Source: CAYLLN01 sp036496265 (GTDB taxonomy: Bacteria > Planctomycetota > Planctomycetia > Pirellulales > Pirellulaceae). Taken from it: DNA of 55,328 bases. Below, piece by piece: positions 16,441 through 24,035 of the stretch. The translations under genes and the position numbers were made by a program. The stretch covers positions 1 through 55,328 of the forward strand of contig DASXLL010000011.1 in assembly GCA_036496265.1 (NCBI GenBank). The letters run 5' to 3'. The stretch's first letter is position 1; each line of letters opens with the position of its first letter. The notes beneath the pieces are model-generated. The model searched no databases. It saw nothing but the letters and a program-made list of their open reading frames with translations, and had not been told where the DNA came from.

Positions 16441-17130
16441 TTACACGAGTCCCTGCATACTGCTCAGCCCAATCGGTTCCCGACTCGTGAACGGCTCACC
16501 ATATGCCGTCCCAATGCATTTGCCCCAATACGCCGCTTCATCGCGAAGCTGATCCAGAAACGTCGGCGGATCCGTCGGCCGGCCTTCGATGAACTGACTG
16601 TGATAACACCGGATCGCCGCGATTTTTTTGTCCCAGTAACGACTGATATCAAGAATGAACGCCGGTTGCGCCGCAAGTTTCAAATGGACACAGTAGTAAT
16701 GGAAAATACGCCGCGGATGCCACGGCTCGCCGGGCATATCGGTCTTGCTCAGCTTGGACCAGAACCGCGCCGCCTCCACAAGCTGCGTCGCCGCGACGTG
16801 ATCGGGGTGAGCATCGACCCAATACGGCGCGAGCAACCACTTCGGCCGCGTCCGCCGAAAGACGATTGCCAGTTCGCGGCGGGCATCGAGCGTCGCCTCC
16901 AAGCTCCGGTTCGGCAAACCCAAGTTTTCGCGCCAATCGAGCCCCAGAATCTTCGTCGCTTCGGCCGTTTCCGCGATTCGCTTCTCGACGGAGCCAAACG
17001 GCGTCGGCTCGCCGCTCGTCAAATCGAGCACACCGACTTTTGCCCCTTCTTCCTTGAACTTCAAAATCGCCCCTGCCGCGCCGAGTTCGGCGTCGTCGGG
17101 GTGCGGGGCAATGATGAGGATGTCGAGCAT
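16441..17130 (-). CDS. bshB1: Bacillithiol-type GlcNAc-malate deacetylase BshB1
   Basis: A 229-residue zinc-dependent deacetylase of the PIG-L/LmbE family. The metal-binding motifs are His10-Pro-Asp12-Asp13 (APHPDDAELG) and His108-Pro-Asp-His111 (DAHPDHVAA). The early segment VGVLDLTSGEPTPFGS, with E-x5-G, and the late CYHSQF match the BshB1 group, which removes the acetyl group from GlcNAc-malate in bacillithiol synthesis. A BshC-like gene lies 9 kb away at 25911-27572, which supports the pathway reading. Another LmbE-family deacetylase is the alternative. No signal peptide is present, so it acts in the cytoplasm. Confidence 0.85.
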   Translation of the reverse strand: MLDILIIAPHPDDAELGAAGAILKFKEEGAKVGVLDLTSGEPTPFGSVEKRIAETAEATKILGLDWRENLGLPNRSLEATLDARRELAIVFRRTRPKWLLAPYWVDAHPDHVAATQLVEAARFWSKLSKTDMPGEPWHPRRIFHYYCVHLKLAAQPAFILDISRYWDKKIAAIRCYHSQFIEGRPTDPPTFLDQLRDEAAYWGKCIGTAYGEPFTSREPIGLSSMQGLV

Positions 17131-17329
17131 GTGTGAGGACAGAGTCGGCCCGTAGGCAGAACGGTAGCACGATTTGCTGATACACCAAAATCTTACCTAA
17201 CGAAAAAGTCCTGCACACCGTGGAATCGCCGCGTCGCGGTCGCGCGAGGCCAATTGTCAATCTCGCGTCGCTCGTCGATAATTCGCGACTCACCTTCACG
17301 GATCGCCCCACCTCTTACCTGCCTGCCCG

Positions 17330-18517
17330 ATGAAAATTCACGAATTCCAGGCGAAGGATCTGTTCCGCAAAGCCGGCGTCGCGGTCCTCCGCGGCAAGGT
17401 CGCCGCCACTCCCGAAGAAGCAGCTGCGGCCTTTAAGGAATTGAGCTCGCCAATCGCCGCCCTGAAGGCCCAGATTCATGCCGGCGGCCGCGGTAAAGGC
17501 ACGATTCAAGACAATCCGCAACAACGCGGTGTGCAGCTTGTCAAATCGGCTGATGAAGCGTCGAAAGTCGCCAAAAATCTGCTCGGCCACAAGCTCGTCA
17601 CGATTCAGACAGGTGCTGAAGGCAAAACGGTTAATCGCGTCTTCCTCGAAGAAGGCTGCAAGATTGCCCGCGAGCTGTATCTCGGCATCGTGCTCGACCG
17701 CGCGGCGGCTAAACCGGTGCTCATGGTTTCCACCGAGGGCGGCGTGGAGATCGAAAAGGTCGCAGCCGAAACGCCGCATCTGATCCACAAAGAACATTTC
17801 GATCCGCACGTCGGCCTGTTGCCGTACCAGGTCCGCAAGCTCTGCTACCGGCTGAATTTGAAAGGCCCCAGCGTCGCCAGCGCGGAAAAGTTCATGCGGG
17901 CGTTGTGCCGAATGTACGTACAGCTCGATTGCAGTCTCTGTGAGATCAACCCGCTTGTCGTCACCGAAAGTGGCGATATTGTCGCCCTCGACGGCAAAAT
18001 CACCTTCGACGACAACGCCATGTTCCGCCACAAAGACCTGGCCGAGCTCCGCGACCTGTCCGAAGAAGACCCGGCCGAAGTCCGCGCGAGCAACACGGGC
18101 CTCTCCTACGTCAAGCTCGACGGCAACATCGGTTGCCTGGTGAATGGTGCCGGCCTGGCCATGGCCACGATGGACATCATCAAGCTTCATGGCGGCGAGC
18201 CGGCAAACTTTCTAGATGTCGGCGGCGGCGCCAATGAGCAGCAGGTGACCGAGGCGTTCCGGATCATCCTTTCCGATCCGCACGTGAAAGGCATCTTGGT
18301 CAACATCTTCGGCGGCATCGCCCGCTGCTCGACGATCGCCGCGGCTATCGTCGCCGCCAGCAAAGCGGTTGGCTTCAACGTTCCACTTGTCGTCCGCCTC
18401 GAAGGCACCGAAGTCGAAGAAGGCAAAAAAATCCTCCGCGAAAGCGGCGTGAAATTGACAACCGCCGATGACCTCACCGATGCCGCCAAAAAGATTGTGG
18501 CGGCGGTCGGCAAATAA
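17330..18517 (+). CDS. sucC: Succinyl-CoA ligase beta subunit
   Basis: A 395-residue ATP-grasp subunit that, with SucD, interconverts succinyl-CoA and succinate with nucleotide phosphorylation in the TCA cycle. The start MKIHEFQAKDLFRKAGV, then AQIHAGGRGKG in the nucleotide-binding domain, CEINPLVV in the metal-binding part, and the C-terminal FLDVGGGAN and VNIFGGIARC motifs are all present. The length is typical. sucD follows 157 bp later on the same strand; the gap holds a three-hairpin repeat, unusual for a pair that is normally close together. Confidence 0.97.
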   Translation: MKIHEFQAKDLFRKAGVAVLRGKVAATPEEAAAAFKELSSPIAALKAQIHAGGRGKGTIQDNPQQRGVQLVKSADEASKVAKNLLGHKLVTIQTGAEGKTVNRVFLEEGCKIARELYLGIVLDRAAAKPVLMVSTEGGVEIEKVAAETPHLIHKEHFDPHVGLLPYQVRKLCYRLNLKGPSVASAEKFMRALCRMYVQLDCSLCEINPLVVTESGDIVALDGKITFDDNAMFRHKDLAELRDLSEEDPAEVRASNTGLSYVKLDGNIGCLVNGAGLAMATMDIIKLHGGEPANFLDVGGGANEQQVTEAFRIILSDPHVKGILVNIFGGIARCSTIAAAIVAASKAVGFNVPLVVRLEGTEVEEGKKILRESGVKLTTADDLTDAAKKIVAAVGK

Positions 18518-18525
18518 CGAACTCT

Positions 18526-18629
18526 CGTTCCCACGCTCTGCGTGGGAACGCACGCTGGTGGCGCTCTGCGTCCTTCCTCGCCGCACGACGCAGAGCGTCG
18601 GGACCTGTGTTCCCACGAAGAGCGTGGTA
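18526..18629. repeat. Three-hairpin palindromic element between sucC and sucD
   Basis: First hairpin: CGTTCCCACGC (18526-18536), loop TCT, GCGTGGGAACG (18540-18550), an 11-bp perfect stem. Second: GCTCTGCGTC (18563-18572) with GACGCAGAGC (18587-18596). Third, imperfect: GTTCCCACG-AAGAG-CGTGGTAAC. The third repeats the first hairpin in weakened form. It probably belongs to an interspersed palindrome family like the coding element at 49413-49500. It may affect the sucC/sucD transcript ratio. Confidence 0.7.
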
Positions 18630-18674
18630 ACAAGACCGAATAACAAATGACGACTGAAAAGTGACAAATAACCA

Positions 18675-19553
18675 ATGAGCATCCTCATCAATAAATCCAC
18701 TCGCGTCATCTGCCAGGGCATCACCGGCAAAGCCGGTGCGTTCCACACCAAAGGCTGCAAAAACTACGGCACACAAATGGTCGGCGGTGTCACGCCGGGC
18801 AAAGCCGGCGAGACCGTCGAAGGGCTGCCCGTATTCGACACCGTCATCGAAGCCGTCGAAAAAACAGGCGCGAACGCAACGATGATTTTCGTTCCCGCCG
18901 CATTCACGGCTGATGCGATTCTCGAAGCGCTCGATGCCGGCATCAAAGTTATTTGTGCGATCACCGAGGGTGTTCCGGTTCTCGATATGGTCCGTGTTTA
19001 TGAGCTTGTTCGCAAAAGCGATGCTGTGCTCATTGGTCCGAATTGCCCCGGCGTCATCACACCCGGCGAATGTAAGATTGGCATCATGCCGGGTTACATT
19101 CATCAGCCGGGAAAGATCGGCATCATGAGCCGCAGCGGCACGCTGACCTATGAAGCCGTCTGGCAAACGTCGAATCTCAAGCTTGGCCAATCGACGTGCA
19201 TCGGCCTCGGCGGCGATCCCATCGTCGGCACCAACTACATCGATCTCTTTAAGCTGTTCGAGAAGGACCCGCAGACCGAGGCGATCCTGATGATGGGCGA
19301 AATCGGGGGCACCGCCGAAGAGGAAGCCGCCGCCTACGTGAAGGCCCACGTCACCAAGCCCGTCGCCGCCTTCATCGCCGGCCGCACCGCCCCTCCCGGC
19401 CGCCGCATGGGCCACGCCGGCGCGATCATCAGCGGCGGCAAAGGCACCGCCGCCGAAAAAGTCGCCGCCCTCAAAGCCGCCAACATCGAAGTCGCCGACA
19501 GTCCCGCTGATATGGGACTCGCTGTCCAGCGGGCGCTGGCGAAGCGAAAATAG
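18675..19553 (+). CDS. sucD: Succinyl-CoA ligase alpha subunit
   Basis: A 292-residue subunit with an N-terminal CoA-binding Rossmann domain (TRVICQGITGKAGAFHT) and a C-terminal ligase domain. The phosphorylated active-site histidine is His247 in GRRMGHAGAIISGG. GPNCPGVITPGECKIGIMPG and SRSGTLTYEAVWQ are typical conserved segments. It forms the enzyme with SucC encoded just upstream. Length and start are normal. Confidence 0.97.
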   Translation: MSILINKSTRVICQGITGKAGAFHTKGCKNYGTQMVGGVTPGKAGETVEGLPVFDTVIEAVEKTGANATMIFVPAAFTADAILEALDAGIKVICAITEGVPVLDMVRVYELVRKSDAVLIGPNCPGVITPGECKIGIMPGYIHQPGKIGIMSRSGTLTYEAVWQTSNLKLGQSTCIGLGGDPIVGTNYIDLFKLFEKDPQTEAILMMGEIGGTAEEEAAAYVKAHVTKPVAAFIAGRTAPPGRRMGHAGAIISGGKGTAAEKVAALKAANIEVADSPADMGLAVQRALAKRK

Positions 19554-19556
19554 ACG

Positions 19557-19859
19557 TTAAAATCGCTGGCCGCGCGTCGCCAGCCAGCGATTAAATGACG
19601 CTTCGCACTCTCCACTGCGACGGCCAGCCAACAGGCCTTCGACGCTAATATGCTCATCGATATCGGGCCATTCGATGGCGTAACCCGGGCCCCAGAGTTC
19701 CCAATGAGAACGTTCGGCAGGCGTCGCGTGCGCCAATCGCGGATACCAACCCAAAGGTGCGCTGACGATGCGGCCGTCGTCGAGGGTAACGGCAATTCGC
19801 TCATCGGAGACGTCCACCGATACTGCCATGGAATCGTGTTCAAGCACTAAAGAAGTCAT
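19557..19859 (-). CDS. DUF2442 protein, possible antitoxin-like partner
   Basis: A 100-residue protein with the DUF2442 pattern: beta strands around RIAVTLDDGRIVSAPLGWYPRL, then ERSHWELWGPGYAIEWPDIDEHIS, ending in SVEGLLAGR. The role of the family is unknown; it is often next to DUF4160, as here, and the pair is commonly discussed as a toxin-antitoxin-like module. The start at 19859 overlaps the end of the DUF4160 gene by 20 bp; an internal ATG at 19829 would remove the overlap but lacks a good ribosome binding site. It converges with sucD, only 3 bp from its stop. Confidence 0.8.
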   Translation of the reverse strand: MTSLVLEHDSMAVSVDVSDERIAVTLDDGRIVSAPLGWYPRLAHATPAERSHWELWGPGYAIEWPDIDEHISVEGLLAGRRSGECEASFNRWLATRGQRF

Positions 19860-20076
19860 CCCAAGCCCTTATAAACATATCACGATGAACGCGGACCCGC
19901 TTTTCAATTTGTCGTAATTCATGTTCGGGAAAGTTGTAGTTTTTCGCAACCGCAATTGGGTCTAGCCAGAACTTAGCGGCGAATCGGTCTCGCTTTACAT
20001 GAATATGCCTTGGCTCCGACCGATCCGTTGCGAAAAAGGAAAAAGTATATGGCCCCTCGCGAAGTACCGTTGGCAT
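19840..20076 (-). CDS. DUF4160 protein
   Basis: A 78-residue protein of the DUF4160 family: MPTVLREGPYTFSFF, then EPRHIHVKRDRFAAKFWLDP and a C-terminal ELRQIEKRVRVHRDMFIRAW helix. The conserved HIHV histidines suggest a metal or active site, but no activity is established. It forms a tight pair with the DUF2442 gene downstream (20-bp overlap) and lies 4 bp after the Uma2 gene, so three genes appear to make one operon (Uma2, DUF4160, DUF2442). Confidence 0.85.
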   Translation of the reverse strand: MPTVLREGPYTFSFFATDRSEPRHIHVKRDRFAAKFWLDPIAVAKNYNFPEHELRQIEKRVRVHRDMFIRAWDDFFSA

Positions 20077-20080
20077 TTAT

Positions 20081-20653
20081 TCACTGCCCCGGCAAGGAAA
20101 AAATCTCTTCCAGCTTCAATCGCCAACCAGGAACCGCTCGCTCGGCATCGGCAACTTGGCCCAGCGAGAAAATCTTCGCCGGCTGCGGCGAAGCAGCGGT
20201 GTAGCTGGCGATGGTCGCGGCTAGCGGATCAACATCCCATACGACCTTCGTTCCGGCTTCGAAATAATCAGCTCGCTTGGCAGCCATTTCGACTTCCGCG
20301 GCTGGACCATAGTCGTCTTCGCTGCGGACTTCCACGGCAAAGTCCGGCGCGCCTTCAATGAACCGCATTCGGTTTTTGGGAAGTGGACCGGTATAGTACG
20401 ATGCATCGGGCTGGAACGACTGACGGCCGCTAGAAAGCGGTGGAATCATTGCGTAGCCAAGTCCATCGGAAAAAGCCTTGCCACTACCGCGCTCCTTCGC
20501 ATAAGCGCGAAGTCGAACGGCAATTTCGAAAGCGATTTCGGATGGTAGGTCGCCGCTCGCCACGTAGTGAATGATCCTGCCGTTAACCAGTTCCGCTTTC
20601 CCCTCAACGCGGTAAAGATCGTTTAACGTAGCGGGTTGATTGCGGGCAATCAC
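20081..20653 (-). CDS. Uma2-family (DUF820) nuclease-like protein
   Basis: A 190-residue Uma2/DUF820 protein of the restriction-endonuclease-like fold. The family core is visible: AELVNGRIIHYV near the N-terminus with a conserved Glu, QPDASYY with an Asp, FAVEVRSEDD with an E-x-K-like variant, and KRADYFEAGTKVVWDVDP near the end, with a Lys in the third core helix. The start is a GTG at 20653 with GGAG upstream. Biological function is not known for this very expanded family in planctomycetes and cyanobacteria. It opens the three-gene cluster with DUF4160 and DUF2442. Confidence 0.85.
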   Translation of the reverse strand: MIARNQPATLNDLYRVEGKAELVNGRIIHYVASGDLPSEIAFEIAVRLRAYAKERGSGKAFSDGLGYAMIPPLSSGRQSFQPDASYYTGPLPKNRMRFIEGAPDFAVEVRSEDDYGPAAEVEMAAKRADYFEAGTKVVWDVDPLAATIASYTAASPQPAKIFSLGQVADAERAVPGWRLKLEEIFSLPGQ

Positions 20654-20759
20654 GGCTTAATCTCCAACAAAGCGAACCTATCATCAGCCTATCCCGCGCT
20701 CTGCCGCGCGACAAGACAAAACAACTTCCCCCCTCACCACTCGCCTACTCACCACTCAC

Positions 20760-22094
20760 TCACACCGGATATTCCCACGGCTTCCGATACTCCCGACTCA
20801 GCAACTTGTTGGCTTCGTCATCACCGACGACGATTTCTTTATCGCCGTCCCACTTCAAGCTCCGTCCCAGCTTCATCGACAACATCCCCAGCAAACTCAT
20901 ATTCGTCGAGCGGTGAGCAATTTCAATATCGCATTTTGACCGCCGCTTCTCTTTGATCGCTCCTAAAAAGTCGGCGAATAGCTCTTTGATGTTCTGATTG
21001 TCCGGCGCATGCAGCTGCGGGTCTTGATGCTGCTCCTTGCCGCCCTTGCTGGCCGGATAAAAAGTCCAGCCTTGTTGCCAGGCCTGATGAAACGTGCCGT
21101 TGGTGCCGTAGAAGTAGCAGCCGACGTTTTCCCCTTTCTCGGCGTTGTTGCCGGCGTATTGCCGATGCTCCCAGACAGCCGTGAATGAGTCGAATTCGAA
21201 TTCGGCGACCTGAGTATCGGGCGCGTCGGTCGTTTGGCCGCGAGCGTCGTTCACGGCGGGGCCTTTGATGTTCCGGCCACCGAACGAGGAAATCCGTTTC
21301 GGCCATTTTTCATCGGTCCACCACAATATCTGGTCCATCCAGTGAATGCCCCAGTCGCCCAGCGTGCCGTTGGCGTAGTCGAGAAAATTGCGGAAGCCTT
21401 TGGGATGAATTGCCGGGTTATAGGGCCGCAAAGGCCCCGGACCGCACCACATGTCCCAATTCAATCCCGTGGGAGTTTCCTCGTTGGGCCGCGGCCGCTC
21501 CGGCCCATTGCCGCCGTTATGCACAAACGCCCGCACCATCCCGATTTTTCCCGCCTTGCCCGATTTCAAAAACTCCATCCCCGAAACATTGTGCGGCGAC
21601 ACTCGCCGATGCGTGCCGACCTGCACTACTTTGCCCGTGTCGCGAGCGGCTCGAATCATCGCGCGGCCTTCGCGGATCGTGTGGCCGATCGGCTTTTCGA
21701 CGTACACATTCGCCCCCGCCTTCACAGCCGCGATCATCACCAGCGGATGCCAATGATCAGGTGTGGCGACGATGCAAATCTCCGGCTTCTCCTTGTCGAG
21801 CAGCTCGCGAAAGTCGCTGTAGCGCTTCGGCTGATCGCTCGTCTTGGAGCCGAGCTTTTCCAGAGCCCCGTTGAGTTGCCGCTCGTCCACGTCGCACATC
21901 GCCACCACTTCACAATCATTCGAAGCCACCGCCTCGCCCAAAATGTTCATTCCCCACCAGCCGGTCCCAACGAGAGCCGTGCGATAGCGCCTGGCTTTGT
22001 CCTGACCGCGAATCGCCGGCGCGGCGAAGGCAGCTGCCGCCCCGGCGCTCGCGGCAAGCGACGATTGCAGAAACTGGCGACGGGTAGCAGACAT
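20760..22094 (-). CDS. Tat-exported Gfo/Idh/MocA oxidoreductase
   Basis: A 444-residue NAD(P)-dependent oxidoreductase-like protein. It has a twin-arginine signal, TRRQFLQSSLAAS at residues 4-16, followed by a hydrophobic Ala-rich core and cleavage near AIRGQ. The Rossmann domain contains LVGTGWWGMN and the family signature VEKPIGHT, with the catalytic-type Lys. The C-terminal domain includes DWGIHWMDQILWW with the conserved His/Asp region. Planctomycetes have many such exported homologues, thought to act on sugars with a bound cofactor. Substrate cannot be read from the sequence. AGGAG sits upstream of the chosen ATG. Confidence 0.9.
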   Translation of the reverse strand: MSATRRQFLQSSLAASAGAAAAFAAPAIRGQDKARRYRTALVGTGWWGMNILGEAVASNDCEVVAMCDVDERQLNGALEKLGSKTSDQPKRYSDFRELLDKEKPEICIVATPDHWHPLVMIAAVKAGANVYVEKPIGHTIREGRAMIRAARDTGKVVQVGTHRRVSPHNVSGMEFLKSGKAGKIGMVRAFVHNGGNGPERPRPNEETPTGLNWDMWCGPGPLRPYNPAIHPKGFRNFLDYANGTLGDWGIHWMDQILWWTDEKWPKRISSFGGRNIKGPAVNDARGQTTDAPDTQVAEFEFDSFTAVWEHRQYAGNNAEKGENVGCYFYGTNGTFHQAWQQGWTFYPASKGGKEQHQDPQLHAPDNQNIKELFADFLGAIKEKRRSKCDIEIAHRSTNMSLLGMLSMKLGRSLKWDGDKEIVVGDDEANKLLSREYRKPWEYPV

Positions 22095-22166
22095 GACACG
22101 GCTCCTGCGAGAGGCAAATAATTCACTTCGCCTGCCAAGCCTAGCCCTTCAACCATTGCCAATCAA

Positions 22167-23147
22167 TCACTTCGCCGTCTGAATTTCTGCAAAGACGATT
22201 TCCGATCCATACAGGCTTTTGGCGGTTGCCATAATCTGGCCGTCAGGTCCGATGATCGTCGAGAAGCCATAGCCGCGCCACCGTTGACCCCGATCGACAC
22301 TCCAATTGGCCCCGATGAGGTAGTGGTTGAACTTCGCCACGCGGGCTGGCAGCCTGTGCCAAAACCAATCTGCCGGGTGTTCCTCGTCAACCCAAGCAAT
22401 TGGATACAGTAACGCCCAGAGCTTTTTCGGTTCGTAGTGTTCCAATATCGAATGAATATCGAAGCAAATCGCCAAGCCGACGCGACCGTATTCGGTGTCG
22501 AACGTTTGGATGCCGCGATCGCCCGGCGTGGCCCACGATTTTTCTGGATACGGCCACGGGTTCAATTTGCGATAATGGGCAACCAACTTTCCTTCGGGGT
22601 TTGCCAAGCAAACCGTGTTGAAAAACTTTGGAGCAACAGTAACGTTACTAGCGTTTGGCGCTTCACCCTCGTCGGTTTGCGAAGCTCGTTCGCCGACGCG
22701 CTCTAGCAGTGGAATCGTAAGATAAACCTGGAGTTCCTGGGCCAACGCACAGAAATAGTCGGTTGATGGACCTGGAACCGTTTCAGCGGCCTCAGCCGGA
22801 TCGATCCCTCGAAAAGCGGCGTCCAGTGGCCGACCTTGGACGTGCCAATTCGTCCGCAAGTCTTGTGAGATGTAACCCGTGATGGCCGTTTCGGGAAGAA
22901 CGATGATTTTCGCACCGCCAGCAACTGCTTCACGAACCAAAGCCGTCAATTTTTGTCGATTCTGCTCAACCGCGCCCAACTCGGACGAACATTGGATCGC
23001 CGCGACTGTGACCGTGTGAATCGGGTCATTCACGACAGCAGCATCGATAGGGTTCGTGGCTTCACGACATCCGCCGATGATTACAACAGCGGCCCATCCG
23101 GTCGCCACTACAAGTATCCAGATACGCCAGCGCAGCAACATGAGCAT
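22167..23147 (-). CDS. Lipid-anchored carbon-nitrogen hydrolase
   Basis: A 326-residue nitrilase-superfamily protein. The N-terminus is a lipoprotein signal: a hydrophobic helix ending VVIIGGC, with lipidated Cys27. The catalytic triad is intact: Glu86 in VLPETAITG, Lys194 in YRKLNPWPYPEK and Cys228 in LAICFDIH. The stretch FFNTVCLANPEGKLVAHYRK, followed by FDTEYGRVGLAICFDI, resembles the biotinidase/vanin branch more than cytoplasmic amidases. It would act on amides outside the cytoplasmic membrane. The substrate is unknown. It is a single gene, 72 bp upstream of the oxidoreductase on the same strand; no functional link is evident. Confidence 0.85.
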   Translation of the reverse strand: MLMLLRWRIWILVVATGWAAVVIIGGCREATNPIDAAVVNDPIHTVTVAAIQCSSELGAVEQNRQKLTALVREAVAGGAKIIVLPETAITGYISQDLRTNWHVQGRPLDAAFRGIDPAEAAETVPGPSTDYFCALAQELQVYLTIPLLERVGERASQTDEGEAPNASNVTVAPKFFNTVCLANPEGKLVAHYRKLNPWPYPEKSWATPGDRGIQTFDTEYGRVGLAICFDIHSILEHYEPKKLWALLYPIAWVDEEHPADWFWHRLPARVAKFNHYLIGANWSVDRGQRWRGYGFSTIIGPDGQIMATAKSLYGSEIVFAEIQTAK

Positions 23148-23243
23148 GGCAAATGCTCCTTTGTCTGCGCCCCTGGCAGCGAAATTATTCGCGGCAGGCG
23201 TAGAAAGACCAGCCAGCTTTCGCCGGTCACAACCAAACCGGAG

Positions 23244-23846
23244 TTAGCTCTGCGTGCCCCGCGCGGCGTAAATCAGACTGTCGAGAAATTTTTTCGCCGC
23301 GACGTAATCGTTGGCCTGGAACTTCATAATGTCGGCTTTCAGTTGATCGGCGAAAGCCTGCACGGCTTGTTGAATTTGGGCAAAGCTGCTGTAGCCGCTG
23401 TAGCGATCGGCGAACAATCGTTCAATCTGCGCTCGGAACATCACATACTCGGGACCGGCCAGCGGCCGAGGCCAGCCGATGGTGCCGGTGAGCGGATCAA
23501 GCTGCGTGTTCGTCAAGACTTGCGGGGCTTCGACCCGCGCCATGCGCACGTACTGCTCGGTGGAAAGCGGCGCCGAACGTTCCGCGCGGCGGGATTCGGT
23601 GTTGTACCGTCGCATTTCGAAATACGTCTGCGTCGCTTTGTATTGGTTATCGATGTATTGGCCGCGTGCCTGTTCAAACTGCGAGGCGGCCTGAGCGTTA
23701 TACAGATTAGCCATTCCTTGCGAGCGAACGACATCCGCGAATCCGTGCTGCACACCCTCCTCCAGGGTTGATGAGTGGTAACCCCATTGAGCGAAGACGC
23801 CGGAAGGAACCAGCAACACGAGAATCAAGGCCAGTCGCACGATCAC
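23244..23846 (-). CDS. Secreted protein of unknown function
   Basis: An about 200-residue protein with an N-terminal signal peptide (VRLALILVLLVPSGVFAQ). The mature part is helical and rich in Gln, Ala and charged residues; NAQAASQFEQARGQYIDNQY is typical. It shows no cysteines and no motif I recognise. I chose the GTG at 23846, which has GGAG seven bases upstream and begins right at the hydrophobic segment; a TTG at 23879 would add eleven residues. Likely periplasmic and planctomycete-specific. It is transcribed away from the HEAT protein. Confidence 0.7.
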   Translation of the reverse strand: MIVRLALILVLLVPSGVFAQWGYHSSTLEEGVQHGFADVVRSQGMANLYNAQAASQFEQARGQYIDNQYKATQTYFEMRRYNTESRRAERSAPLSTEQYVRMARVEAPQVLTNTQLDPLTGTIGWPRPLAGPEYVMFRAQIERLFADRYSGYSSFAQIQQAVQAFADQLKADIMKFQANDYVAAKKFLDSLIYAARGTQS

Positions 23847-24035
23847 AGCACGTCTCCACTTTTTGTCAGGCGCGGCCAATGCAAGGCGGCATATGAATTG
23901 CCTCGCTCAGACCGTGACATTTGACTTGTTGAATAGTAGGATTATATCGAAATATGGCGAAGTCAATAGACTCTGACGCGAATGGCATGCCGAGTTTCAC
24001 GCGGGCCTAGATTTAACAGCCGAGGAATCACACCA

